Origin: Pseudoclavibacter sp. AY1H1
GTDB taxonomy: Bacteria > Actinomycetota > Actinomycetes > Actinomycetales > Microbacteriaceae
Length of the DNA stretch: 64,000 bases
Direction of reading: 5' to 3'
Assembly (NCBI RefSeq): GCF_002931055.1
Contig: NZ_PSXX01000002.1
Coordinates: 124,001-188,000, forward strand
Part shown: one piece after another, positions 32,985 to 41,238 of the stretch
Layout of the letters: every line of letters starts with the position of its first letter
How positions within the stretch are numbered: the first letter of the stretch is position 1
Program-made: the position numbers and the translations under genes
Notes under the pieces: model-generated
The model's database searches: none
What the model was told of the DNA's origin: nothing
What the model saw: only the letters and a program-made list of their open reading frames with translations

Positions 32985-33575
32985 TCAGGCGAGGCCGAGA
33001 TCCGGCCGCGTGAGGTCCGGCTGCCGCGGCCCCGCCAGGGAGGCGGTGCGCGGGATGAGCTCGATGTCGGGGACCGGGTCGAGCGTCAGTCGCGCGTGCG
33101 TCTCGACGTCGAACCGCTGCTTCCCGTAGCGGAGCTTCTGCCGCTCGATGCCCTCGGGCCTGAACCCGGCACGACTCGCGACGCGGCAGGACGCCGCGTT
33201 CCCGGTCCGGTGGCCGAGCTCGAGGCGGAAGAGGCCGAGCTCCGTGAACGCCAGGTCCGCGATCGTGGCGAGGCCACGCGTCGCGAGGCCCCTGCCGCGA
33301 GCCCCCTTCGCCAGCCAGTAGTAGGCCCACCCGGTCTGGTGCACGTGCTCGATGTTGCTCAGCCCGACGTTTCCGACCGCGATGCCGTCGACGATGATCG
33401 CCAGGTCGTGTTTCGCGGTGCCGGAGACCAGATGCTGCGCCATGTAGGAGACGAAGTCGAGCTCTGTCGAGGGCACACCTCCCGGGAACTGCGCGGCGAG
33501 GTCGGGCGACGTTCGCATGGCATTCGCAAGTGCAGGGGCATCGTCGGCCACCCATGGTCGGAGGTGTGCATCCAC
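32985..33575 (-). CDS. RimJ/RimL-type GNAT acetyltransferase
   Basis: 196 aa from GTG 33575-33573 (VDAHLRPWVADDAPALAN), where the alignment-like pattern of the family begins; upstream in-frame codons have no supporting site. Acetyl-CoA loop KGARGRGLATRGLATIADLAFTELGLFRLEL and the late GNAASCRVASRAGFRPEGIER are classical motifs of ribosomal-protein-type N-acetyltransferases. Substrate unknown. The start is uncertain by a few codons. Confidence 0.75.
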   Translation of the reverse strand: MDAHLRPWVADDAPALANAMRTSPDLAAQFPGGVPSTELDFVSYMAQHLVSGTAKHDLAIIVDGIAVGNVGLSNIEHVHQTGWAYYWLAKGARGRGLATRGLATIADLAFTELGLFRLELGHRTGNAASCRVASRAGFRPEGIERQKLRYGKQRFDVETHARLTLDPVPDIELIPRTASLAGPRQPDLTRPDLGLA

Positions 33576-33830
33576 CCCTGCAGTGTCGCACTCGCAGATG
33601 TATCGGGACCGGGGCGACGCGCAGAAGCGTCGAGTGCGACGGAACATCTACACGCTTCTGAGGCGGTGGGGGAACATCAGCGTCGGTCTGCGAGACCTTC
33701 GGAGCACACTCACCTTCGCCAGATCGGACATACTCGTGACCTCAGAGACGCACCAGCACGCGTCGAGAAGGCTGCCCCCTCGGCCCACCCGGTCTGACGC
33801 GGCACATCCGAACCATCCCCTCAACAGGTT

Positions 33831-33894
33831 TCGGGATGGGTTCCGCGCTTCCCGATGGGTTGCAACCCATCGGGAAGCGCGGAAGCCATCCCGA
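33831..33894. repeat. 64-base near-perfect palindrome
   Basis: Positions 33831-33862 and 33863-33894 are reverse complements with a single mismatch (33840/33885). The centre reads GATGGGTTGCAACCCATC and the arms repeat a GGGATGGG / CCGATGGG element. It lies in the 395-base gap 33576-33970, which otherwise holds no supportable gene. There is no T-tract on either side, so a simple terminator is doubtful; a mobile REP-like element or cruciform-forming site is possible. A 15-base direct repeat (CAGGAGCG[T/C]CCGCAC) follows at 33924 and 33942. Confidence 0.7.
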
Positions 33895-33970
33895 GATGGC
33901 CAGAGGGTGAGGCGGTGCGGGGGCAGGAGCGTCCGCACATCCAGGAGCGCCCGCACTTCGAGAAACGCCG

Positions 33971-34426
33971 CTACTTCACGCGGCGGCGCCAGCCTCCGGT
34001 CGAGTACAGCGACCACGCGATGAGCACCGGCTGGAAGAAGAGGCGCAGGAAGCGCTTCCTGTCGGTGTCGAGCCCGAACGCGTCGCGGCGACGCGCGAAC
34101 TGCGCGAGGTTGCCCGGGAAGACGGCCGTGAAGAATCCGGCTGCGATCCAGCCCACGGTCGGACGGGCCGAGCGACGCGCGAACAGGAGCGACAGGCCGA
34201 GCGCGATCTCGGCGACGCCGGACGCGAGCACGACCTGATCGGTCGAGAGCGGCGTGTGCTTGGTCACCGACTTCGGCACCTGCGCCGTGAACTCCTCGCG
34301 GGCGACCGTGAGGTGCGTGACCCCGGCAAAGACGAGGAAGCCGCCGAGCAGGATGCGCGTGAAGGTGCGCGGCCGCGAGGAGGGTGCGTCGTCGACGAGA
34401 CGGATCTTGGAGGTGATGGTTGCCAT
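33971..34426 (-). CDS. DoxX-family membrane protein
   Basis: 151 aa with about four hydrophobic segments and Arg-rich loops. The pattern RILLGGFLVFAGVTHLTVAREEF, then LASGVAEIALGLSLLF and GWIAAGFFTAVFPGNLAQF, fits DoxX/DoxD-like proteins. The role in bacteria is mostly unclear (redox or membrane stress). It lies 6 bases downstream of the HdeD-like gene and is probably co-transcribed with it. Confidence 0.7.
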   Translation of the reverse strand: MATITSKIRLVDDAPSSRPRTFTRILLGGFLVFAGVTHLTVAREEFTAQVPKSVTKHTPLSTDQVVLASGVAEIALGLSLLFARRSARPTVGWIAAGFFTAVFPGNLAQFARRRDAFGLDTDRKRFLRLFFQPVLIAWSLYSTGGWRRRVK

Positions 34427-34432
34427 GTCGGG

Positions 34433-35017
34433 TCAGGCCTTCTTCGCGTGCTTGCCGAAGCGGTACGCCATGACGAGCTGCGTGATCCCGCCGATGACGA
34501 GGATGATCGCCACGATCCACAGGGCGACGACGACGACGCCGGCAGGCCAGAGGAGGATGAGGAGGCCGGCGACGATGCTGAGCACGCCGGAGAAGATCGC
34601 GAAGCCGCGGGACTGGCCGGGAGATCCATCCGCGAGCGCCGCGATGCCCTCGATGATCCAGGTGATCGCAATGAGGATGCCGAGCGCGTCGATGAGGGCA
34701 ACGGGCTGGACGAGGGCGATGACGCCACCCGCGATGAGCAGCAGCCCGACGACGCCGTTGAAGACCCGCCAGCCGGTGGGGATGCCCTTGGAGACGACGG
34801 CGCGGATGAGGCGCAGGGCGCCCGAGAAGATGAAGAACAGCCCGAAGATCCAGGCGATGGCGGTGAGGGCCTTGATCGGGAAGGCGAGCGCGACGATGCC
34901 GAGGATGATCGCCACGGCTCCGCCGATGCCGAAGATCCAGCGCAGCGTGCTCACCTGCCTCTGGCTGAGGAGACTCGGGTCGAGGTTGAAACGAACGATC
35001 GGGGTTGACTGGCTCAT
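34433..35017 (-). CDS. HdeD-family (DUF308) membrane protein
   Basis: 194 aa from ATG 35017-35015 with GGAGC upstream. Six hydrophobic helices in three similar pairs (GGAVAIILGIVALAFPIKALTAIAWIFGLFFIFSGALRLIRA is the first unit), the DUF308/HdeD arrangement associated with acid stress in enterics. In actinobacteria the function is not defined. Paired with the DoxX-like gene. Confidence 0.8.
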   Translation of the reverse strand: MSQSTPIVRFNLDPSLLSQRQVSTLRWIFGIGGAVAIILGIVALAFPIKALTAIAWIFGLFFIFSGALRLIRAVVSKGIPTGWRVFNGVVGLLLIAGGVIALVQPVALIDALGILIAITWIIEGIAALADGSPGQSRGFAIFSGVLSIVAGLLILLWPAGVVVVALWIVAIILVIGGITQLVMAYRFGKHAKKA

Positions 35018-35089
35018 TGCGGGCTCCTTCGACGGGGATGCGCCGTGCACGGCGCCGACGCTCCTCGTCCGTGGAGCGAGGGGTAGTCG

Positions 35090-35809
35090 TCATCCTAGTG
35101 ATGCAGCGCTTCGCGCAGTCATCCGCGATTCCCCGGGGATCACGTGTCCGTCGCGCAGCGCGACGACGGTGTCCGCCGCTGCGATCTCTCCGGCGTCGTG
35201 GCTGGCGACGACAACGGCCCTGCCCTGTTCGGCGAGCGCGGCGAGGCACGCCGCGATGCGTGCACTGGATTCCGCGTCGACCCCTGCGGTCGGCTCGTCG
35301 AAGAGCAGCACCTCCGTGTCCTGCGCGATGCCCTGGGCGACGAGGGCTCGCTGCCGCTGGCCGCCGGAGAGCTGGCTGAGGAGACGTCCGCGAAGCTCGC
35401 CGAGGCCGAGCTGCTGGATGGCGGCGTCGACGAGCTCGGCGTCGCGGGTGCGGGCCTGCGCGCCTCGCCCCCAGCGCCAGCTCGAGGCGCTCGGCCGGTT
35501 TCCCGCTCTGCCCCAGCGGCCCATCGCGACGGCGGCACCGACCGTCAGGGGGAAGGCCTCGGGCAGCCGGGCGTGCTGGGGCACGTAGGCGATGCTGCCG
35601 GGCCTGGCGTCGAAATCGTGCCAGTCGAGGGTCCCCGAGGTGAGCGGGGTGGTCCCGGCGAGCACGCCGAGGAGCGTGCTCTTGCCTGAGCCGTTGTGCC
35701 CGACGATGACGGTGATCGCGGAGCGTCGCACTTCAAGCGAGACGTCGGACAGCGCGGCGTGTGCGTCGTAGCGGACAGTGACGTTCGCGAGCGTGATGAG
35801 GGCAGCCAT
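35090..35809 (-). CDS. aztA: Zinc ABC transporter ATP-binding protein (AztA-like)
   Basis: 239 aa from ATG 35809-35807. Walker A GHNGSGKST (about residues 38-46), Q-loop VPQHARLPEAFPL, signature LSGGQRQRALVAQ (about 145-157), Walker B LLFDEPTAGVD and switch His in VASHDAGE. It is divergent from the permease gene across 37 bases holding a Zur-like box, so both should be derepressed when zinc is scarce. TAGGGT on - (35817-35822) sits 7 bases from the start. Confidence 0.85.
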   Translation of the reverse strand: MAALITLANVTVRYDAHAALSDVSLEVRRSAITVIVGHNGSGKSTLLGVLAGTTPLTSGTLDWHDFDARPGSIAYVPQHARLPEAFPLTVGAAVAMGRWGRAGNRPSASSWRWGRGAQARTRDAELVDAAIQQLGLGELRGRLLSQLSGGQRQRALVAQGIAQDTEVLLFDEPTAGVDAESSARIAACLAALAEQGRAVVVASHDAGEIAAADTVVALRDGHVIPGESRMTARSAASLG

Positions 35810-35827
35810 GCGCGCCACCCTATCGGT

Positions 35828-35846
35828 AATGAGAAGCGTTTTCATT
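35828..35846. promoter_or_regulatory. Zur-like operator between aztA and aztB
   Basis: The 19-base element AATGAGAAGCGTTTTCATT is a near-palindrome (7 of 9 half-site positions pair) of the Fur/Zur type (AATGA-n-AA...TT-n-TCATT). It lies directly before the rightward ATG and 18 bases before the leftward start, so one bound repressor dimer would cover both promoters. It resembles known actinobacterial Zur boxes; binding is inferred. Confidence 0.7.
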
Positions 35847-36740
35847 ATGCTACGGTCCTTCCTCGTGCCCTTCCTCACCGATCCCCTCGAGGCGAGCTTC
35901 TTCGCCAGAGCCCTCCTCGGCGGCTCCCTCGCCGCCGTGCTGTGCGCCTGCGTCGGCACCTGGGTGGTCCTGCGCGGCATGGCCTTCCTCGGCGAGGCGC
36001 TCGCCCACGGCATCCTCCCCGGCGTCGCCGTCTCAGTCCTCCTCGGCCTCCCGCCGGTCGCCGGAGCATCCGTCTCGGCAGCCGTCATGGCCGTCGGCGT
36101 GCGCACCCTCACGAAGCGGACACGGCTCTCCAACGACACGGCCATCGGCATCCTCTTCGTCGGGATGCTCGCGCTCGGCATCGCGATCGTGTCCAGGTCG
36201 GGGAGCTTCGCCGTCGACGTCACGGCGATGCTGTTCGGCGACGTGCTCGCGATCGGGCCAGGCGAGCTCTGGCTCATCGGCGCAGCGCTCGCGCTCGCCG
36301 CCGCCGGACTCGCCCTCTGCCACCGGCCCTTCACCGCGCTCGCCTTCGACGAGCGCAAGGCGTTCACGCTCGGACTGCGGCCGGAGCGCGCGAGCCTCGC
36401 CCTCATCGCCCTCGTGGCGATCGCGGTCATCGCCTCCTACCAGACCATCGGAACGCTCCTCGTGACCGCGCTCCTCCTCGCTCCCCCGGCCGCCGCATCC
36501 CTCAGCAGGAAGAGCGTCGTCGGCATCATGGCGCTCGGCAGCGCGATCGGCATCGCCTCCGTCGTCGTCGGCCTCTACGCCTCGTGGCATCTCGCCATCG
36601 CGGCTGGTCCTGCCATCGCGCTGACCGCCGTCATCTCCGTCGGCGTCGCCTCGGTGCTGCGTGCACCGCGCTCCAGCCGCCCCATCCCCCGAACCACCGC
36701 TCCAGCAGAAAGCGACCAGTCTTGCCCCGCACACGCCTGA
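35847..36740 (+). CDS. aztB: Zinc ABC transporter permease (AztB-like)
   Basis: 297 aa starting at ATG 35847, one base after the Zur-like box; an in-frame start at 35778 would read through the operator. Eight to nine hydrophobic helices of the ZnuB/MntB (ABC-3) family: LLGGSLAAVLCACVGTWVVLRGMAFLGEALAHGILPGVA, then FDERKAFTLGLRP (coupling helix) and TIGTLLVTALLLAPPAAA. It exports nothing obvious and pairs with AztA and the binding protein AztC for zinc uptake. The last 19 bases overlap the next gene. Confidence 0.85.
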   Translation: MLRSFLVPFLTDPLEASFFARALLGGSLAAVLCACVGTWVVLRGMAFLGEALAHGILPGVAVSVLLGLPPVAGASVSAAVMAVGVRTLTKRTRLSNDTAIGILFVGMLALGIAIVSRSGSFAVDVTAMLFGDVLAIGPGELWLIGAALALAAAGLALCHRPFTALAFDERKAFTLGLRPERASLALIALVAIAVIASYQTIGTLLVTALLLAPPAAASLSRKSVVGIMALGSAIGIASVVVGLYASWHLAIAAGPAIALTAVISVGVASVLRAPRSSRPIPRTTAPAESDQSCPAHA

Positions 36741-38035
36741 TCTCCCCGCTCCCCCGAGTCCCCGCCCGAGGACTCGCACCTCGCGCATCCCTCGCCCTCG
36801 TCGGCATGCTCGCCCTCGCCGGATGCACGTCGCCGGGCTCCGAGACCGAACCGACCGCGAGCGCGCCGACCACCGAAGAGCAGGCGCACGGCTTCGTGGC
36901 GGGGGCCGAGGAGCTCGCCGAAGCCCAGACGAGCATCGGCAGCATCGGCGCGGACGGCTCCGTGAGCGTCCTCAACCTGCTCACCGGCGAGAGCACCGCA
37001 CTCGATGCCGTGGCGCCCGCGTCGTGGGCCGTCAGCGACGGCCGGTTCATCTTCTCGGGCTCCGGCGCCGCCGATGGAAAGACGGAGATCATCGACACCG
37101 GGGTGTGGACGGTGCCCCACGGGGATCACGTCCACTACTACCGTGCGACTCCTGGCCTCGTCGGCGAGCTCACCGAGACGGGAGCTGCGCGGGTCTCCTC
37201 GAACGAGGACCTCGCCGCCCTGAGCTTCGAGACGTCCGGCACGACGGTGGTGCTGGACCGGCACGCCCTCGGCCAGGGCGAGACCGTCGAGCTCACCCGC
37301 ATCGAGTCGGCGGCCCACTCCGCCGCGGCCGCGCCGCTGGGCGACGCCGTGGTCGCGAGCAGCGTCGCGTCGGCGGGCGCCTCCCCCGTCCTCACCGCCT
37401 ACTCGTCTGACGGCACGAAGCTCGGCGAGGGAGTCGACTGCCCTGGGCTGAGCGATGTGCAGCAGACGAGCCTCGGCGCGACGTTCGCCTGCGCGGATGG
37501 GCTCGTGTTCGCCGCGCCCGCCGAGGGCGAGGACACGGCCGCTGCACCATCGATCACGAAGGTCGCCTACCCGGACGCCGCGTCCGCAGACGCGGCTGGA
37601 ACTACCGCACCCGGCCAGGCGACCTCGCTCGACAGCCGACCCCACCGCCCGGCCGTGGCCGGTCCCGCTGGAGACTCCGGCATCTGGCTCGCCTCCTCCC
37701 GCTCGCAGGAGGTCACCCTCCTGCCGACGACACGCCCCATCCTGACGGCCGTCGCCGTCGGCGACGACAGCGACCGTGTCGTCGCCGTGGACGACGAGGG
37801 AACCCTGCTGGTCATCGACGGCGAGAGCGGCGAGGTGACCGGGTCGCAGGCTGGGCTGATCGGCACTCCGGAGTCCGCCTCGAGCATCCACCTCTCCGTC
37901 GACACGAGCCGCGCCTACCTGAGCACGCCGGCCTCCGCCGAGCTGCACGAGATCGACTACAAGGACGGCGCGCGCGTCGCCCGCACCCTCGAGCTGCCGA
38001 CCGCCCCGGCCTTCGCCTTCGAGACGGGAAACTGA
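36722..38035 (+). CDS. AztD-like beta-propeller lipoprotein (divergent paralogue)
   Basis: 437 aa with a TTG start at 36722, inside the aztB 3' end; no ATG or GTG gives a full signal peptide. Lipobox MLALAGCTS (Cys about 37). The rest is beta-propeller-like repeats with VPHGDHVHYY (three His, about residues 134-143), a possible zinc site, and a DCPGLSD segment that aligns with DCPGVHG in the AztD-like protein encoded at 39040, but without its His. It is probably a surface zinc chaperone that hands zinc to the adjacent AztC. Function by analogy with AztD. Confidence 0.65.
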   Translation: MPRTRLISPLPRVPARGLAPRASLALVGMLALAGCTSPGSETEPTASAPTTEEQAHGFVAGAEELAEAQTSIGSIGADGSVSVLNLLTGESTALDAVAPASWAVSDGRFIFSGSGAADGKTEIIDTGVWTVPHGDHVHYYRATPGLVGELTETGAARVSSNEDLAALSFETSGTTVVLDRHALGQGETVELTRIESAAHSAAAAPLGDAVVASSVASAGASPVLTAYSSDGTKLGEGVDCPGLSDVQQTSLGATFACADGLVFAAPAEGEDTAAAPSITKVAYPDAASADAAGTTAPGQATSLDSRPHRPAVAGPAGDSGIWLASSRSQEVTLLPTTRPILTAVAVGDDSDRVVAVDDEGTLLVIDGESGEVTGSQAGLIGTPESASSIHLSVDTSRAYLSTPASAELHEIDYKDGARVARTLELPTAPAFAFETGN

Positions 38036-38037
38036 GC

Positions 38038-38979
38038 ATGCGCGCATCGACCGCCTCACGGTTCACCCGCAACGGACTCGGCATCGTCGCCTCGCTCGCG
38101 ATCGCGGCAGGCCTCGTGTCCTGCAGCGCGACCGCAGCAGATGACCGTCCCGAGATCGTCGTCACCACCAACATCCTCGGCGACGTGGTCACCGAGCTCG
38201 TCGGCGACCAGGCGCGCGTCGTGACCCTCATGAAGCCCGGCGCCGACCCGCACTCCTTCAGTCTCACGGCCCAGGAGGCCGCCTCGATCGAGAACGCGGA
38301 CTTCGTCGTCTCCAATGGGCTCGGGCTGGAAGAGGGCGTCGCGCAGCATCTCGAGCAGGTCGATGCGGCCGGCATCCCGCACTTCGTGGCAAGCGACGCC
38401 TTCGAGCCCCTCTCCTACACGGAAGGCGACGCGGAAGGCATGGACGATCCGCACTTCTGGACCGACCCCGCGCGGATGTCCGCGGTCGTCGACGCGCTCG
38501 GCACCCGACTCGCGACCGACCTCGACGGGTTCGACGCGGCGGCCCTCGACGCCTCCGTCGCCGCCTACGAGAGCGAGCTCGACGAACTCGACGAGTGGAT
38601 GCAGGGCGAGTTCGACACCATCCCGAGCGAGTCGAAGAGCCTCGTCACCAACCACCACGTGTTCGGCTACCTCGCCGAGCGCTTCGGCTTCACGGTCGTC
38701 GGCACCGTGATCCCTGGCGGGACCACGCTCGCGGCACCCAGCGCCGCCGACTTCGCCGAGCTCAGCGCCGACATCACCGCCGCCCGCGTGCCCACGATCT
38801 TCGCCGACTCCTCCAGCCCCGACGACCTCGCCCGCGCCCTCGCGGAGGAGGCCGGCATCGACGTCCGCGTCGAGCAGCTCTTCACCGAGTCGCTCACCCC
38901 CGCGGGCGGCGGCGCAGAGACCTACCTCGAGATGATGCGCGCCAACACGGAGCGCATCACCACCGGCCTCACCTCGTAG
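38038..38979 (+). CDS. aztC: Zinc-binding ABC substrate-binding lipoprotein (AztC/ZnuA-like)
   Basis: 313 aa; the ATG is 2 bases after the previous stop. Lipobox AAGLVSCSAT. Cluster A-I metal-binding protein: zinc ligands inferred at the His of GADPHSFSL, the His of DDPHFWTDP, the NHHVFGYL His and the Asp of IFADSSSP. The His-rich loop found in ZnuA is reduced to a short acidic stretch, as in AztC, which receives zinc from AztD. It delivers zinc to AztAB. Confidence 0.88.
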   Translation: MRASTASRFTRNGLGIVASLAIAAGLVSCSATAADDRPEIVVTTNILGDVVTELVGDQARVVTLMKPGADPHSFSLTAQEAASIENADFVVSNGLGLEEGVAQHLEQVDAAGIPHFVASDAFEPLSYTEGDAEGMDDPHFWTDPARMSAVVDALGTRLATDLDGFDAAALDASVAAYESELDELDEWMQGEFDTIPSESKSLVTNHHVFGYLAERFGFTVVGTVIPGGTTLAAPSAADFAELSADITAARVPTIFADSSSPDDLARALAEEAGIDVRVEQLFTESLTPAGGGAETYLEMMRANTERITTGLTS

Positions 38980-39039
38980 CCCGCTCGACCGCGAGCGCCA
39001 ATACCCCAAGTAGCAAGCCCGAACACAGAAAGAGTCTCC

Positions 39040-40221
39040 ATGACCCTCGCCTCCCCCACCAGGACCCGCGGCGCCATCGCCGTGACGGCCCTCGGCATCC
39101 TCGCCCTCACCGGCTGCACCCAGACCGCTCCCGCCGCGACCGGAGAAGCTGCGGCGACCTCCGGCGCAGCGGCCACCGCCGAACGCGTGACGCTCACGTA
39201 CGACGGCGGACTCGTCGTCCTCGACGCGACGACCCTCGAGGTCGTCGGCGACGTCCCCATCGACGGGTTCACCCGCGTCAACCCCGTCGGCGATGGCCGC
39301 AACGTGCTCGTCACGACCGACGCCGGCTTCCAGGTGCTCGACACTCAGGAGCCGGCGCTCACGGGCGTCACGTTCGAAGGCTCGAAGGCGGGCCACGCGG
39401 TCGCGCACGCCGGCAAGACGGTGCTGTTCTTCGACGGCAGCGGCGACTCCGTGATCTTCGACACGGATGCGCTCCTCGACGACGGCACGAAGCTGCCCGA
39501 GACCGAGACGGTTGCGAGCGACGCCGCCCACCACGGCGTCTCGATCGAGCTCTCGGACGGCACCTTCGTCACGACGCTGAGCGACCGCACCGGCATCGTC
39601 GCGACCGACGCCGACGGCACCGAGCTCGCTCGCTCCACCGACTGCCCCGGCGTGCACGGCGAAGGCACGGTGAAGGACGAGGTCGTGGTCGTCGGCTGCG
39701 AGAACGGCGCGCTCGCCTACTCGGACGGCACGATCACGAAGCTCTCCTCCCCGGACGAGTTCGGCCGCATCGGCAACATGCTCACGACCGAGGACTCGGC
39801 CATCGCCCTCGGCGACTACAAGACCGACCCGGATGCCGAGGGCTACCTCCTGCAGGCCTTCGCGCTCGTCGACACGGCGAGCGGCAAGATCTCGGTCACC
39901 GAGCTGCCTGACGGCGTCGGCTACACGTTCCGCGACCTCGCACGCGGCTCCGACAACGAGGCGATCATCCTCGGCTCCGACGGCTCGCTGCACCTCTTCT
40001 CAGAGGAAGACGGCTCGCCCATCACCTCGATCCCCGTGATCGACGCGTGGGAGGGCCCCGCCGAATGGCAGGACGCGCACCCCGCGCTCAAGGTGCAGGA
40101 CGGCGTCGCCTACGTCACCGACCCGGCGACGAGCACGGTCCACGCCGTCAACCTGGAGACCGAGGAGATCACGAGCTCCGCGACGCTCCCCGGCGTTCCC
40201 AACGAGATCGCGCTGAGCTAG
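39040..40221 (+). CDS. aztD: Zinc metallochaperone AztD-like lipoprotein
   Basis: 393 aa. Lipobox ILALTGCTQ. Beta-propeller repeats with the AztD hallmarks GHAVAHAGKT, DAAHHGVSI and DCPGVHGEG plus a second Cys (VVVGCENG), forming the central metal site. AztD donates zinc to AztC in the periplasm or, here, at the outer membrane face of the single membrane. It lies 60 bases after aztC, last in the operon, before a strong terminator hairpin. Confidence 0.85.
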   Translation: MTLASPTRTRGAIAVTALGILALTGCTQTAPAATGEAAATSGAAATAERVTLTYDGGLVVLDATTLEVVGDVPIDGFTRVNPVGDGRNVLVTTDAGFQVLDTQEPALTGVTFEGSKAGHAVAHAGKTVLFFDGSGDSVIFDTDALLDDGTKLPETETVASDAAHHGVSIELSDGTFVTTLSDRTGIVATDADGTELARSTDCPGVHGEGTVKDEVVVVGCENGALAYSDGTITKLSSPDEFGRIGNMLTTEDSAIALGDYKTDPDAEGYLLQAFALVDTASGKISVTELPDGVGYTFRDLARGSDNEAIILGSDGSLHLFSEEDGSPITSIPVIDAWEGPAEWQDAHPALKVQDGVAYVTDPATSTVHAVNLETEEITSSATLPGVPNEIALS

Positions 40222-40277
40222 CCGGCCGAGCACGCCGGGAGGCCCCCGGCAATACAGCACGAGCCTGAACGGCTCCA

Positions 40278-40309
40278 GTGGCGCATGGGGAGCACTCCCC
40301 ATGCGCCAC
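40278..40309 (+). terminator. Strong hairpin terminator after the azt operon
   Basis: Perfect 14-bp stem GTGGCGCATGGGGA / TCCCCATGCGCCAC with loop GCAC, 56 bases after the aztD-like stop. No T-run follows. The remaining bases up to 40406 hold no ORF I can support and probably carry the AIM24 promoter and leader. Confidence 0.7.
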
Positions 40310-40406
40310 GCCAGCGAACGGCAATAGGATGCCGAACAGCGGGGCCACGGGCCCTGCGAATACAGCCATCGGACGTCCGAGAAACCACAGATGAGGGAGA
40401 CTCAGC

Positions 40407-41075
40407 ATGCGCAGCGAGCTATTCGCGGAAGCGAACCGGGAGAGCCAGAGCACCGAGCGTTGGGTGCTGCAATCGAAGAAGATGCTTCGCGTCGGATTCG
40501 GACCTGAGGTGCTGGCAGCCAAGGGCGCGATGGTCGCCTACCAGGGCCAGTTCGAGTTCAAGCACGAGGGCTCAGGCGGCCTCGGCAAGTTCATGAAGAA
40601 GATGGTCTCCGGCGAGGGCGGCTCGCTCATGCGCGTCGGGGGTCAGGGTGAGGTGTTCTTCGCCCGCCAGGCTGCTGACGTCTTCACGCTGGTCCTAGAG
40701 GGCGAGGGCATCACCATCAACACCGCCAACCTGCTCGCCTTCGACGCGAACCTGCAGTGGGACATCAAGATGCTCGCGAACGCGGGCATGATGACGGGCG
40801 GCCTCTTCAACCTCGAGGTCGGTGGCCACGGCACCGTCGCCGTCTCGAGCGACGGCCCGCCCATGGTCCTCGACTGCTCCGTGCAGCCGACCTTCGTCGA
40901 CCCCCAGGCTGCGATCTGCTGGTCGCAGAACCTGCAGCCCACCATCAAGAACGACTTCAAGATGGGCTCGCTCATCGGCCGCGGGTCCGGCGAGTCGTTC
41001 CAGCTCGCGTTCCACGGGCCAGGCTTCGTCGTCGTGCAGCCGAGCGAGGGTGTCCCCATCGTCACCACGGCCTGA
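40407..41075 (+). CDS. AIM24-family protein
   Basis: 222 aa. Beta-rich domain with the AIM24 pattern: MLRVGFGPEVLAAKGAMVAYQG, FFARQAADVFTLVLEGEGITIN, then LFNLEVGGHGTVAVSSDGPPMVLDC and SGESFQLAFHGPGFVVVQPSE. Named after a mitochondrial biogenesis protein; the bacterial role is unknown. ATG 40407 is preceded by GAGGGAGA. Flanked by terminators on both sides, so monocistronic. Confidence 0.85.
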   Translation: MRSELFAEANRESQSTERWVLQSKKMLRVGFGPEVLAAKGAMVAYQGQFEFKHEGSGGLGKFMKKMVSGEGGSLMRVGGQGEVFFARQAADVFTLVLEGEGITINTANLLAFDANLQWDIKMLANAGMMTGGLFNLEVGGHGTVAVSSDGPPMVLDCSVQPTFVDPQAAICWSQNLQPTIKNDFKMGSLIGRGSGESFQLAFHGPGFVVVQPSEGVPIVTTA

Positions 41076-41168
41076 GGGCGTCGCGCCGGTTCCGCGCTCA
41101 AGGGCGGCACCGAGTTCGCTGTGGATGTCGGCTCGAGTGCGCTCAGCTAGCGACCAGACCACAGCCTG

Positions 41169-41205
41169 AGGCGGGTGGCGGATCGAAGAGATCCGTCACC
41201 CGCCT
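41169..41205. terminator. Bidirectional terminator between AIM24 and HerA-like genes
   Basis: Stem AGGCGGGTGGCGGATC / GATCCGTCACCCGCCT with one G-T position and loop GAAGA, between convergent gene ends. Confidence 0.7.
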
Positions 41206-41238
41206 TCTCCGTGCTGCGCCGGGGTCTCGCGCGCCGAG

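Noticed and set aside
33517-34023. 168-residue open frame on + across the 64-base palindrome
   Set aside because: Runs through the palindrome and into the DoxX gene from the opposite strand, with no ribosome-binding site or family pattern.
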